From Noviherbaspirillum_A sp047237965 (GTDB lineage Bacteria > Pseudomonadota > Gammaproteobacteria > Burkholderiales > Burkholderiaceae_D), in the NCBI RefSeq assembly GCF_047237965.1, contig NZ_JBDFLX010000001.1, positions 372,001 through 436,000 of the forward strand: 64,000 bases of DNA. Direction: 5' to 3'. Of the stretch, positions 25,003 to 33,649 are shown in pieces. Each line of letters starts with the position of its first letter. Position 1 is the first letter of the stretch. The notes beneath the pieces are model-generated. The model was not told where the DNA came from, made no database searches, and saw only the letters and a list, made by a program, of their open reading frames with translations. The position numbers and the translations under genes were made by a program.

Positions 25003-25989
25003 TCAGCGCAGTTTGCACAGACGGGCAATGCGTTCCGCCGTGGCGGGATGGGTGGACAGATAGGCTGGCTTGTCATCCTTCGCGCCGTTCAGGCGCTCCA
25101 GCGCCGCTGCCAGGCTGGCAGCGCTCAGGCCGCCGGCCTTGAGCCAGTGCGCGGCATACAGGTCGGCTTCGCGTTCCGCGTTGCGTGAATAGTGCAGGTC
25201 CAGCATCAGCGGCGGCAGGGCGGCTACCAGGCCGGAAGCGTCGCCGAACAGCGCCATCCCGGCCGCGCCCACCGCTGCGCCATGCACCAGCCGGTGCACC
25301 ATGTGCCGGTGGTGCAGGTGGCCCAGTTCATGGGCCAGCACTGCCATCAGCGCATCTTCATCGTCAGCCAGCAGCAAGACGAGTTCGTCGGTCAGCACGA
25401 TGCGGCCTGCCGGCAGCGCAAGCGCGTTCGGGCCGATGCGGCTCTTGCGGAACAGCAGTTCGAAATGCGGCGTATCGGCCGTGCTTGCGGCCAGCGTGCT
25501 GAAGCGGGTTCTTATGTGCTGCTGTTGCTCTTCCGGTAAGCGGCTGGCATCGAGCAACCTGGCGTCCAGCGCCTGCATGGTCGCGTCCCCCAGCCGACTT
25601 TCCACCGACGACGGCAGCATGGTTGCGACCAGGTCCGCCGCCACCGGTAGCGCGAAACGCCACAGCAGGGCGATGATGGCGGCCATCGCCAGCGCCGCCA
25701 GCAGCGTGGCTCGCCAGCTTTGCTGCAGCCGGCTGACCAGGCCATCGGTGTGGCCGGTTGCAGCCAGCATGCGGGCGAAGCCTTCCCGGTCCTCGATCTC
25801 GAGATAGGCGCCGTCCGGGAAGGTGACGAGGCGCGTGCCGTGCCGGCTTGCTTCCGATACCCGCAACTGGGACAGCGGACAGCACCGGCTGGCCTCGCCG
25901 CTGATGCTTGCCACATCGCCTTCCACCGTCAGAACCACGCGGTAGCGACGCGACGTCTTGCCATCGAAATAGGCGGCATGAATGCTCAT
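25003..25989 (-). CDS. M48 family metallopeptidase
   Basis: This 328-residue protein has an N-terminal cytoplasmic domain (1-85), one transmembrane segment (about 92-118, LLAALAMAAIIALLWRFALP) and an M48 peptidase domain with the zinc motif HELGH in VLAHELGHLHHRH. A third-ligand glutamate lies in NAEREADLYA. M48 membrane proteases (HtpX, LoiP type) degrade membrane or envelope proteins. The ATG at 25989 is used; longer frames run into the preceding gene. It follows the YjgN-type gene by 10 bp, so the two are one unit. Confidence 0.88.
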   Translation of the reverse strand: MSIHAAYFDGKTSRRYRVVLTVEGDVASISGEASRCCPLSQLRVSEASRHGTRLVTFPDGAYLEIEDREGFARMLAATGHTDGLVSRLQQSWRATLLAALAMAAIIALLWRFALPVAADLVATMLPSSVESRLGDATMQALDARLLDASRLPEEQQQHIRTRFSTLAASTADTPHFELLFRKSRIGPNALALPAGRIVLTDELVLLLADDEDALMAVLAHELGHLHHRHMVHRLVHGAAVGAAGMALFGDASGLVAALPPLMLDLHYSRNAEREADLYAAHWLKAGGLSAASLAAALERLNGAKDDKPAYLSTHPATAERIARLCKLR

Positions 25990-25999
25990 CGAGCAGGCC

Positions 26000-27073
26000 T
26001 CATAGGGACAAGTCAAAATCCAGCAGGTCGGCCACGCCTTCGCCGGTGGCGCCGGCCCGGGCCTGTGCATCGGCGACGAAATCGTCGAGGCTTCCATCGA
26101 CCAGCAGCGCGACCGATTCGAGTTGGTATTTCATCAGGCGCATCTTTGCGAAAGGCATGTACAGGCCCAGCGTGCAGACGATCGCCAGCAGGTTGGTCAG
26201 CGTGATGAAGGCAACCCGACCGGGCGCGACCCGGCTTTCGAAACGGTGTGGGCCGATGGCAGTGTGGTTCCAGACCAGGTTCTGCAGCATCGCGTTAAAT
26301 ACCGGATACATCAGCATGACCCATGCATAGAGAACCGCCATGAATACCAGCGTGCCGCCATAGGCTTCGAGCGCCATGCCGCGTTTGCCCAGGGCGACCT
26401 GCAGGCCGAACAACAGCAGGCCCAGTACGATGACACCCGCCATGAACACCAGGAACGCTTTCAGGTACAGCATATAGAACCGTCCGACCCTGGCATCGAA
26501 GCAAAAGCGGCTGGCGCCATAACGGCTTTCGCTGTGCTGAAAGCGCTTGATGCGCTGGTGCGCCATCGGCGCCAGCAGGAAGGCCGTCAGCGAGGCAATC
26601 GCGGGCCACAGCAGATAGGCGACATAGGCGCCCGAGACGCTGCCGCCAAACCCGAAACGGATGCTCCGGTAGCTGGTGTTATAGAGCTTGAACTGCAGGC
26701 TTCGCCAGATCAGCCAGGGCAGTGCCGCAATCAGCAGCAAGGCCAGCGCGCCAGCCAGCAGGCCTGGCATTTCGGAGAACAGTTGATAGGCAACGAGCAG
26801 CAGCAGCGCCACCGCGCGACCCTTGAGTATGGCTTTCGGCTCGCCATGGTAGTCGAAGCTCGCGCCTGCCAGGCGGGTGTTGCCGTAGAAGTAGCGGGTG
26901 CGCCGGACCTTGGCCCAGGCCGAGTAAATACCCAGCGTGATGATGGACAGGAAGGTGTTGGTGATCCAGATGCGAAAGTACTCGGCGCCAGTGCCGGTGA
27001 AACTGACGGGCTCGACCATGACCAGCTGGCCGTCGGGGAAGGGCGTATCGGTTGCGGGAAGGATGGCGGACAT
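26000..27073 (-). CDS. YjgN family (DUF898) membrane protein
   Basis: This 357-residue protein has about seven hydrophobic helices and the DUF898 marks FRIWITNTFLSIITLGIYSAWAKVRRTRYFYGNT and LGLYMPFAKMRLMKYQLES in two halves. The family is widespread and its function is unestablished. It sits directly upstream of the M48 protease gene (10-bp gap), an arrangement I also recall elsewhere, which suggests the pair acts together in envelope upkeep. The ATG at 27073 has an AGGA upstream. Confidence 0.85.
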   Translation of the reverse strand: MSAILPATDTPFPDGQLVMVEPVSFTGTGAEYFRIWITNTFLSIITLGIYSAWAKVRRTRYFYGNTRLAGASFDYHGEPKAILKGRAVALLLLVAYQLFSEMPGLLAGALALLLIAALPWLIWRSLQFKLYNTSYRSIRFGFGGSVSGAYVAYLLWPAIASLTAFLLAPMAHQRIKRFQHSESRYGASRFCFDARVGRFYMLYLKAFLVFMAGVIVLGLLLFGLQVALGKRGMALEAYGGTLVFMAVLYAWVMLMYPVFNAMLQNLVWNHTAIGPHRFESRVAPGRVAFITLTNLLAIVCTLGLYMPFAKMRLMKYQLESVALLVDGSLDDFVADAQARAGATGEGVADLLDFDLSL

Positions 27074-27166
27074 CGAGGTTCCTGGAGGTGAAGGAAGCAC
27101 GCAGATTGCCTGCCTCCAGGAAATTGTCAATCAATGATAAAAATTATTAGCGAGGGTGAAGCAGGG

Positions 27167-28201
27167 TCAGCCCTGTTCCTCGGCCACTTTCAGGATCAGC
27201 TTGCCGAAATTGCGGCCCTCGAACAGCATCAGCAGCGTCTGCGGGAAGTTTTCCAGGCCGTCGACGATGTCCTCGCGCGACTTGAAGCTGCCGTCCTTCA
27301 TCCATTGCGCCATCTTCGCCGCCGCCTCCGGGTAGCGGTCGGCCCAGTCGAACACCACGATGCCTTCCATGCGCGCCCGGTTGACCAGCAGCGACAGGTA
27401 GTTTGCCGGGCCCTTGACCGGCGTGGTGTTGTTGTACTGGGAGATCGCGCCGCAGATGATGATGCGCGCCTTCATGTTGATGCGGGTCAGCACCGCGTCC
27501 AGGATATCGCCGCCGACATTGTCGAAATAGACGTCCACGCCGTTCGGGCAATGCTGCTTCAGGCCGTCCTTCACCGAGCCGGTCTTGTAGTCGATGCAGG
27601 CATCGAAGCCCAGTTCATTGACCACGAAATCGCATTTCTCCTTGCCGCCGGCAATGCCGACGACGCGGCAGCCGCGCTGCCTGGCGACTTGTCCCACCGT
27701 TTGCCCGACCGCGCCGGCGGCGCCGGACACCACCACGGTTTCGCCCGCCTTGGGCTGGCCGACTTCCAGCAGGCCGAAATAGGCGGTCATGCCGGGCATG
27801 CCCAGCGCATTCAGGTACTTGGGCAGCGGCGCGGCCGACGGATCGACCTTGTAGAAGGCCGCTGCCTTGTCATCGGCGGCGCCGATCCAGTATTGCTGCA
27901 CGCCGGTGGCGCCGGAGACGTAGTCGCCCACGGCGAATTTCGGCGACTTCGACGCGACCACGCGGCCAATGCCGCCGGCGCGCATCACTTCGCCGATGCC
28001 AACCGGGCGGATATAGGATTTGCCTTCATTCATCCAGCCGCGCATGGCGGGATCGAGGGAGAGATAGATGACCTTGACCAGGATCTCGCCGTCGACCAGT
28101 TCGCGTACCGGTTCGGACGTATTCTGCCAGTCGCTGTCCTTGGGCGTGCCGACCGGGCGGGCGGCAAGGCGGAACTGCTGGTTGGTGAGGGTGGTTGTCA
28201 T
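27167..28201 (-). CDS. NADP-dependent oxidoreductase (MDR/leukotriene-dehydrogenase type)
   Basis: This 344-residue medium-chain reductase without catalytic zinc has an N-terminal GroES-like half (RLAARPVGTPKDSDW), a YLSLDPAMRGWM segment and the nucleotide-binding AAGAVGQTVGQVAR motif near 160. Close relatives reduce the double bond of 2-enones and similar electrophiles with NADPH (CurA, YncB, leukotriene B4 dehydrogenase). AGGAG stands before the ATG at 28201. It is a single gene. The exact substrate is unknown. Confidence 0.88.
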   Translation of the reverse strand: MTTTLTNQQFRLAARPVGTPKDSDWQNTSEPVRELVDGEILVKVIYLSLDPAMRGWMNEGKSYIRPVGIGEVMRAGGIGRVVASKSPKFAVGDYVSGATGVQQYWIGAADDKAAAFYKVDPSAAPLPKYLNALGMPGMTAYFGLLEVGQPKAGETVVVSGAAGAVGQTVGQVARQRGCRVVGIAGGKEKCDFVVNELGFDACIDYKTGSVKDGLKQHCPNGVDVYFDNVGGDILDAVLTRINMKARIIICGAISQYNNTTPVKGPANYLSLLVNRARMEGIVVFDWADRYPEAAAKMAQWMKDGSFKSREDIVDGLENFPQTLLMLFEGRNFGKLILKVAEEQG

Positions 28202-28480
28202 CGTGGTCTCCTGTTGAGTTGGGTGAGGCACTATACCGCAGATTGAAACGGTCGTGCTTTTTTCACCTTTTGTAAGAAAACAGGAACTTTCTGTTCGTTC
28301 ATCAGACCAAGCCGGGAGCTTTGCGTTCCGCAAGCTCAATATTGTTGCGCCAGAGCATAAACTCGATGATCTGCCGGTTCCGGCAAGCCAACAGCGACTT
28401 ACCCGCAGGTTGAAACGCGCCACCGACGCGGCCCTGCGTCCCTAAACCGGCCCTTGTTCTAGTTATTTCCAGGAGATCCC

Positions 28481-29044
28481 ATGCTTCGTTCCGAAACCCT
28501 TTTTGGCAAGCGCGAACCCAATTCCACCACCCCCAATTCACCGCTGAACGCATCCACCCCTGGCACCCAGCCGGGTGGCATGTCCAGCGCTGTCAAACCG
28601 GCGCCCAGCCCGGCCGGCATGGGACCGGGCGGCGCCAGCGGCGCTGCGCCTGCACCGGCCGCACCGGCCCCGGCTTCGTCCGAAGGTGGCAGCAAGCTCA
28701 TCGTCGGCCCGAAGATCAAGCTGACCGGCGGCCAGATCACCGACTGCGACACCCTGGTGGTGGAAGGCACGGTCGAGGCAACCATGGAAGCGCGTGAAAT
28801 CCAGATCGCCGAGCAGGGTTCCTTCAGCGGCTCCGCTGAAATCGACGTCGCCCATGTGCGCGGCACCTTCGACGGCAACCTGACGGCCCGCCAGAAGCTG
28901 GTCATCTATTCGACCGGCAAGGTCATCGGCACGGTGCGTTATGGCAAGATCGTGATCGAAGAAGGCGGCGAACTGGCCGGCGATACCCAAGTTGGTTCGG
29001 AAGGCGCTCGTTCCGGCCTGTCCGTGGCCAAGGCAGCCGTCTGA
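28481..29044 (+). CDS. Bactofilin (polymer-forming cytoskeletal protein)
   Basis: This 187-residue protein has a disordered Pro/Ala/Gly-rich N-terminus (1-70) and a bactofilin beta-helix core (about 72-175, IKLTGGQITDCDTLVVEGTV and RQKLVIYSTGKVIGTVRYGKIVIEEGGEL). Bactofilins self-assemble into filaments without nucleotide and localise cell-wall or envelope enzymes. Many bactofilin genes lie beside an M23 peptidase; here none is near, and the neighbours are an oxidoreductase and purU. A terminator follows directly. Confidence 0.88.
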   Translation: MLRSETLFGKREPNSTTPNSPLNASTPGTQPGGMSSAVKPAPSPAGMGPGGASGAAPAPAAPAPASSEGGSKLIVGPKIKLTGGQITDCDTLVVEGTVEATMEAREIQIAEQGSFSGSAEIDVAHVRGTFDGNLTARQKLVIYSTGKVIGTVRYGKIVIEEGGELAGDTQVGSEGARSGLSVAKAAV

Positions 29045-29075
29045 TCGCATACCGATTCAGCGCTAGACCGTAACG

Positions 29076-29107
29076 ATGCCGGCGCCCATAAGGGCGCCGG
29101 CATTTTT
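29076..29107 (+). terminator. Rho-independent terminator after bactofilin
   Basis: A 12-bp perfect stem (29076-29087 with 29092-29103, core GCCGGCGCCC) has a 4-nt loop and five T's on the plus strand. Confidence 0.9.
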
Positions 29108-29182
29108 GTTTCAGGGGTTTATCTTCCGAAACCCCGGCTCGTGCGACAATACCCGGCTTTGCCGCATCCGAACACCAACAAC

Positions 29183-30052
29183 ATGACGCACCCGGAATAC
29201 ATCCTTACCCTTTCCTGCCTGGATCAGCGTGGCATCGTCCATCGCGTATCGGGCTTCCTGGCCGAGCATGGCTGCAACATCATCGATTCCGCGCAGTTCG
29301 GCGACGCCCAGTCCAAACTGTTCTTCATGCGCGTGCATTTTTCGCTGGAAGACAGCGGCATCGGCGACGCATTGCTGCGCAGCGACTTCGCCGTGCTGGG
29401 CGACAGCATGCAGATGAACTGGCAGTTGAACGACGCGCACAAGAAGCCGCGCATGCTGATCATGGTATCGAAGATCGGCCATTGCCTGAACGACCTGCTG
29501 TTCCGCTACAAGAGCGGGCTGCTGCCGGTGGAAATTCCGGCCATCGTGTCCAACCACACCGATTTCTACCAGCTCTCGGCCAGCTACAACATCCCGTTCC
29601 ACCACCTGCCGCTGGCGACGGGCGCATCCGCCGAGGCCAAGCGCACCCAGGAAGAGAAGGTGCTCAACATCGTGCGCGAGCATGATATCGACCTGGTGGT
29701 GCTGGCCCGCTACATGCAGATCCTGTCGCCGCAGATGTGCGAGGCGTTAAGAGGTCGTGCGATCAACATCCACCATTCCTTCCTGCCCAGCTTCAAGGGC
29801 GCCAAGCCGTATTACCAGGCCCATGACCGCGGCGTGAAGCTGATCGGCGCGACGGCGCACTTCGTCACCAGCGACCTCGACGAAGGCCCGATCATCGAGC
29901 AGGATGTGGAGCGTGTGGACCACGCGATGGGTCCGGACACCCTGACCGCCATTGGCCGCGACGTCGAATGCGTGGTGCTGGCGCGGGCAGTCAAGTGGTT
30001 CGTGGAACACCGGATCCTGCTGAATGGCCACAAGACGGTCGTGTTCAGGTAA
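29183..30052 (+). CDS. purU: Formyltetrahydrofolate deformylase
   Basis: This 289-residue enzyme hydrolyses 10-formyl-THF to formate and THF, balancing one-carbon pools and supplying formate to purine synthesis. It has an N-terminal ACT domain (about 5-85, TLSCLDQRGIVHRVSGFL) and a formyltransferase-like catalytic domain with the INIHHSFLPSFKGAKPY segment holding the active-site His, and a later Asp in TSDLDEGPII. The ATG at 29183 follows a cluster of C/A bases; a frame opening at 29141 adds 14 unlikely residues. Confidence 0.95.
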   Translation: MTHPEYILTLSCLDQRGIVHRVSGFLAEHGCNIIDSAQFGDAQSKLFFMRVHFSLEDSGIGDALLRSDFAVLGDSMQMNWQLNDAHKKPRMLIMVSKIGHCLNDLLFRYKSGLLPVEIPAIVSNHTDFYQLSASYNIPFHHLPLATGASAEAKRTQEEKVLNIVREHDIDLVVLARYMQILSPQMCEALRGRAINIHHSFLPSFKGAKPYYQAHDRGVKLIGATAHFVTSDLDEGPIIEQDVERVDHAMGPDTLTAIGRDVECVVLARAVKWFVEHRILLNGHKTVVFR

Positions 30053-30080
30053 GCAACAAGATTCAGATCGCCGGATCAGC

Positions 30081-30110
30081 AAAACAGGCAGGTTTTCCTG
30101 CCTGTTTTTT
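30081..30110. terminator. Terminator between purU and the esterase gene
   Basis: A 12-bp perfect stem (30081-30092 with 30097-30108) with a 4-nt TTTT loop is followed by a run of T's. On the minus strand A's become T's as well, so it can serve both convergent genes. Confidence 0.9.
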
Positions 30111-30143
30111 ATTGCGCGGCCGCGTTTCGCCAGGGTGGCGCCG

Positions 30144-30815
30144 TCAGCCCAGCACGCGCCGGAACCAGGCGCTGATGTCGTCCACTTCCTCCTGGCAGAC
30201 CGAGTGCGGCATCAGGTACTCATGCCATTCCACCTCGTATCCCAGCGAGCGCAGCAGATCGCGGGACTGCTCGGCGCGGATGATGGGAATCACCTGGTCG
30301 CCGCGGCCATGCGCCATGAAGATCGGCGTGGCCTGGTTGGACAAATGCCGTTCCTCGGCAATCGTGGTGTGCAGCGGCACGTAGCCCGACAGGCAGAGCA
30401 GGCCGGCCAGTTTCTCCGGATGGCGCAGGCCGGTCTGTATGGTCATCGCGCAGCCCTGGGAAAAACCGGCCAGCACGATGCGCTCGGCGGGGATGCCGCG
30501 CGCCTTTTCCTGGGCGATCAGCTGTTCCACCATCGCCTGCGACGCCCGCAAGCCTTTTTCATCCTCGCGGCGCGACAGGTCGGCGCCAATGATGTCGTAC
30601 CAGGCCCGCATCACATAACCGTTGTTGATGGTGACCGGCATGGTGGGCGCATGCGGAAAGACGAAGCGGATGTCCTGCATGCCGGCCAGGTCCAGTTCGC
30701 GCACGATGGGCACGAAGTCGTCGCCGCTGGCGCCCAGGCCGTGCAGCCAGATCACGGAGGCGGTGGGATTGGGGCCGGTTTCTATTTCTATGGTTTCAAG
30801 CGCTGCGGAAGTCAT
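30144..30815 (-). CDS. Carboxylesterase/phospholipase of the alpha/beta-hydrolase fold
   Basis: This 223-residue enzyme of the Abhydrolase_2 family has nucleophile Ser in GFSQG (AGFSQGCAM, about residue 118), Asp in GRGDQVIP and His in LMPHSV. An N-terminal HGLGASGDDF oxyanion loop is also present. The complete triad predicts an active short-acyl esterase or lysophospholipase, probably cytosolic since no signal peptide is seen. It follows mog by 12 bp. Confidence 0.9.
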   Translation of the reverse strand: MTSAALETIEIETGPNPTASVIWLHGLGASGDDFVPIVRELDLAGMQDIRFVFPHAPTMPVTINNGYVMRAWYDIIGADLSRREDEKGLRASQAMVEQLIAQEKARGIPAERIVLAGFSQGCAMTIQTGLRHPEKLAGLLCLSGYVPLHTTIAEERHLSNQATPIFMAHGRGDQVIPIIRAEQSRDLLRSLGYEVEWHEYLMPHSVCQEEVDDISAWFRRVLG

Positions 30816-30827
30816 CTGTGGGAAGCC

Positions 30828-31436
30828 TCATGCGGTTTTGGGACGGATTGCCGATTTCGGCCGGAAGACCTTGCATACCGACTCGTTGGCCTCGATGTAC
30901 GGACCGCCGATCAGGTCGATGCAGTAGGGCACGGCGGCGAAGATGCCTGCCACCAGCTGCTTGCCCTCGGCGTCCTTCAGGCCTTCCAGGGTTTCGCGGA
31001 TCGACTTGGGCTGGCCGGGCAGGTTGATGATCAGCGCCGCATGGCCATCGGCCTCGCGGATCACCGCAACCTGGCGCGACAGGATGGCGGTGGGCACGAA
31101 ATGCAGGCTGATCTGGCGCATCTGTTCGCCAAAGCCCGGCATTTCCTTGGTGCCCACGGCCAGCGTGGCTTCCGGCGTCACGTCGCGCCGGGCCGGGCCG
31201 GTGCCGCCGGTGGTGATCACCAGGTCGCATTGCAGCTGGTCCACCAGCTCGATCAGCGCGGCCTCGATCTGGTCGCGTTCATCGGCAACCAGGCGGGTTT
31301 CCACCTCGAACGGGCTGGCCAGGGCGCTGGCCAGCCATTCATTCAGGGCGGGTATGCCCTGGTCCTGGTAGACACCGCCCGATGCGCGGTCAGACACCGA
31401 CACCAGGCCGATGCGCGCGGCGCCGTCATTCCTCAT
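30828..31436 (-). CDS. mog: Molybdopterin adenylyltransferase
   Basis: This 202-residue MogA-type enzyme adenylates molybdopterin before molybdate insertion. Motifs are VSVSDRASGGVYQD at the N-terminus, the GGTG nucleotide loop in ITTGGTGPARRDVTPEA, and NLPGQPKSIRETL. It overlaps darP by 11 bp and precedes the esterase, so darP, mog and the esterase are one transcription unit. Confidence 0.92.
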   Translation of the reverse strand: MRNDGAARIGLVSVSDRASGGVYQDQGIPALNEWLASALASPFEVETRLVADERDQIEAALIELVDQLQCDLVITTGGTGPARRDVTPEATLAVGTKEMPGFGEQMRQISLHFVPTAILSRQVAVIREADGHAALIINLPGQPKSIRETLEGLKDAEGKQLVAGIFAAVPYCIDLIGGPYIEANESVCKVFRPKSAIRPKTA

Positions 31437-32022
31437 CGTTTTCTCCTTCGTTTTCCTGATCGGTTTCGGCCGGCTTGGCGGCGCCGCCCTGCAGCTGCTT
31501 CAGCACCTGGAAAATTTCGCGGTAGGCCTTGGGCGGCTTCTGTTCGGCCTGTTCGCGGCGGGCATTGCGGATCAGGGTGCGCATCTGCTGCACATCGAGT
31601 TCGGGATACTGTGCGCGCAATTCGGTCAGCGCGCCGTCGTCTGCCAGCAGCTTGTCGCGGCGGCGTTCCATGGCATGCATCGCGGCGGTTTCGGCGCGCG
31701 ACGGCTGCTTCCAGCTGTCGATGGTCTTGCGGATCAGCGCGACTTCCTCGTCCTCGAGGGTGCGCATTTTCTTGCCGACGTACTGCAGCTGGCGGCGGCG
31801 GCCTTCGTGGTCCTTGATGGTCTGGCATTCGAGGATGGCGTCGCGCACGTCTTCCGGCATCGGCACGCGCTTGACGCGTTCGCGCGGTTCGGCAATCAGT
31901 TCTGCGCCCAGCTTCTGCAAGGCGGTCATTTCACGCTTGAGCTGGGATTTGGATGGGCGGTCGTAATCCTGCTCGAACTCGTTCGACTGGAATCCGGTGG
32001 AGCCCCGGTTGGAATTAGGCAT
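31426..32022 (-). CDS. darP: Ribosome-associated maturation protein DarP (YjgA/DUF615)
   Basis: This 198-residue, highly charged helical protein has the YjgA marks RPSKSQLKREMTALQKLG and RRRQLQYVGKKMR. DarP acts in late 50S ribosomal subunit assembly. A charged C-terminal tail follows residue 175. It is the first gene of the unit with mog and lies divergent from pmbA; DarP genes commonly neighbour pmbA/tldE in proteobacteria, which supports both calls. Confidence 0.93.
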   Translation of the reverse strand: MPNSNRGSTGFQSNEFEQDYDRPSKSQLKREMTALQKLGAELIAEPRERVKRVPMPEDVRDAILECQTIKDHEGRRRQLQYVGKKMRTLEDEEVALIRKTIDSWKQPSRAETAAMHAMERRRDKLLADDGALTELRAQYPELDVQQMRTLIRNARREQAEQKPPKAYREIFQVLKQLQGGAAKPAETDQENEGENDEE

Positions 32023-32097
32023 GATAGGGATGCGGCATGAGCCATTCGGTAAACGGCTGCTATGATAACTCTTTTACACGGCCCCCTAAAATCCGCT

Positions 32098-33462
32098 ATG
32101 AACGATACCTTGTTTATCCACAGCCAGGACCAGTTGCGTGCGCTTGCCGAGGATGTGCTGCGTTACGCCAGGGAAGCCGGCGCCTCCGATGCCGCGGTGC
32201 AGATCAGCGAAGGCAGCGGCCTGTCGGTCACGGTGCGGCGGGGGGATGTGGAGACCATCGAGCAGAACAAGGACAAGGGCATCTCGGTCACGATCTACAT
32301 GGGCAAGCAGGGCGCCGTGCGGCGCGGCAGCGCCAGTACCTCGGACTTCGCGCAGAAGTCGCTGAAGGACACGGTGGACGCGGCCTGCAATATCGCCCGC
32401 TTCACCGCCGAGGACGATTGCGCCGGCCTGCCGGACGAGGACACGCTGGAATTCCAGCCGCGCGACCTGCAGCTCTGCTATCCCTGGACCATCAGCGCCG
32501 AGGAGGCGATCGCCCTGGCCACCCGTGCCGAGGCGGCCGCCTTCGCGGTCGATCCTCGGGTGGCAAACAGCGAAGGCGCCAGCGTGCATGCGCAGCAGTC
32601 GCATTTCGTCAGCGCCAATACCCGCGGCTTCATCGGCGGCTACCCCTATTCCCGCCACACGATGTCGGTCGTGCCGATCGCCGGCCGCGGCGGCAATATG
32701 CAGCGCGACAGTTGGTATTCCTCGGTACGCGACCCGGCCAGGCTGGCTGCGCCCGAGGCGATCGGCCGATACGCCGCCGAGCGCGCGCTGGCGCGCCTGA
32801 ATGCGCGCAAGCTCGACACCCGCAAGTGCCCGGTGCTGTTCGAGGCGCCGCTGGCCGCCGGCCTGCTGGGGGCCTTTGTGCAGGCGGTATCGGGCGGCGC
32901 GCTGTATCGCAAGTCCACTTTCCTGCATGACTCGGTCGGCAGCCGGGTCTTCGCCGACCACATCCAGATCGTCGAAGACCCGCACCGGCCCGGCGCGGTC
33001 GGCTCGGCGCCGTTCGACGAGGAAGGCGTGAAGACCGTTCGCCGCGACGTGGTGCGCGACGGCGTGGTGCAGGGCTATTTCCTGTCCACTTATTCGGCCC
33101 GCAAGCTGGGCCTGAAGACCACGGGCAACGCCGGCGGCGCGCATAACCTCAACATCACTTCCAGCCGCACCACCGCCGGGGATGACTTCGCCGGCATGCT
33201 CAGGAAAATGGGCACTGGCCTTCTGGTGACCGAACTGATGGGGCAGGGCGTCAATTACGTGACCGGCGATTACTCGCGCGGCGCGTCGGGTTACTGGGTC
33301 GAGAACGGCGTGATCCAGTACCCGGTCGAGGAAATCACGATTGCCGGCAACATGAAATCGATGTTCGAGCAAATCGTCGGCATCGGCACCGACACGCTGG
33401 TGCGCGGCACCCGTGAGACCGGTTCCATCCTGATCGAAAGCATGACCGTCGCCGGCAGTTGA
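32098..33462 (+). CDS. pmbA: Metalloprotease subunit PmbA/TldE
   Basis: This 454-residue TldE/PmbA-family protein forms a heterodimeric protease with TldD that processes small peptides. Family segments include TIEQNKDKGISVTIYMGKQ, a PYSRHTMSVVPIAG region and the C-terminal GNMKSMFEQIVGIGTD. TldE lacks the zinc ligands of TldD and acts as partner; no tldD is in the window. Its ATG lies 75 bp from the divergent darP start. Confidence 0.93.
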   Translation: MNDTLFIHSQDQLRALAEDVLRYAREAGASDAAVQISEGSGLSVTVRRGDVETIEQNKDKGISVTIYMGKQGAVRRGSASTSDFAQKSLKDTVDAACNIARFTAEDDCAGLPDEDTLEFQPRDLQLCYPWTISAEEAIALATRAEAAAFAVDPRVANSEGASVHAQQSHFVSANTRGFIGGYPYSRHTMSVVPIAGRGGNMQRDSWYSSVRDPARLAAPEAIGRYAAERALARLNARKLDTRKCPVLFEAPLAAGLLGAFVQAVSGGALYRKSTFLHDSVGSRVFADHIQIVEDPHRPGAVGSAPFDEEGVKTVRRDVVRDGVVQGYFLSTYSARKLGLKTTGNAGGAHNLNITSSRTTAGDDFAGMLRKMGTGLLVTELMGQGVNYVTGDYSRGASGYWVENGVIQYPVEEITIAGNMKSMFEQIVGIGTDTLVRGTRETGSILIESMTVAGS

Positions 33463-33535
33463 GCGCAGCGCGGGCCTTGACGGCACGACGCGTCGCTGGC
33501 TGAATGAACTTTTGCATCGCCGCAGCTATTTGTAT

Positions 33536-33563
33536 TGCGGCGTTTCGTTGCCGCCCCTACAAT
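33536..33563 (+). promoter_or_regulatory. Possible sigma-70 promoter of the first TakP-like gene
   Basis: TTGCGG (33536-33541) and TACAAT (33558-33563) are separated by 16 bp, 87 bp before the ATG. The hexamers are acceptable but not strong. Confidence 0.4.
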
Positions 33564-33576
33564 CTGCAACGCCGTT

Positions 33577-33604
33577 AGCCCGGCAACTTTTCACGTGCCG
33601 GGCT
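33577..33604 (+). promoter_or_regulatory. Hairpin in the leader of the first TakP-like gene
   Basis: A 9-bp perfect stem, AGCCCGGCA with TGCCGGGCT, has a 10-nt loop and no T-run. It sits between the likely -10 element and the ATG. It could stabilise the message or affect translation. It is not a terminator. Confidence 0.4.
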
Positions 33605-33649
33605 GCCGCCATTCCTATACATCACAAAGTCTCTGGAGATAACAACATC

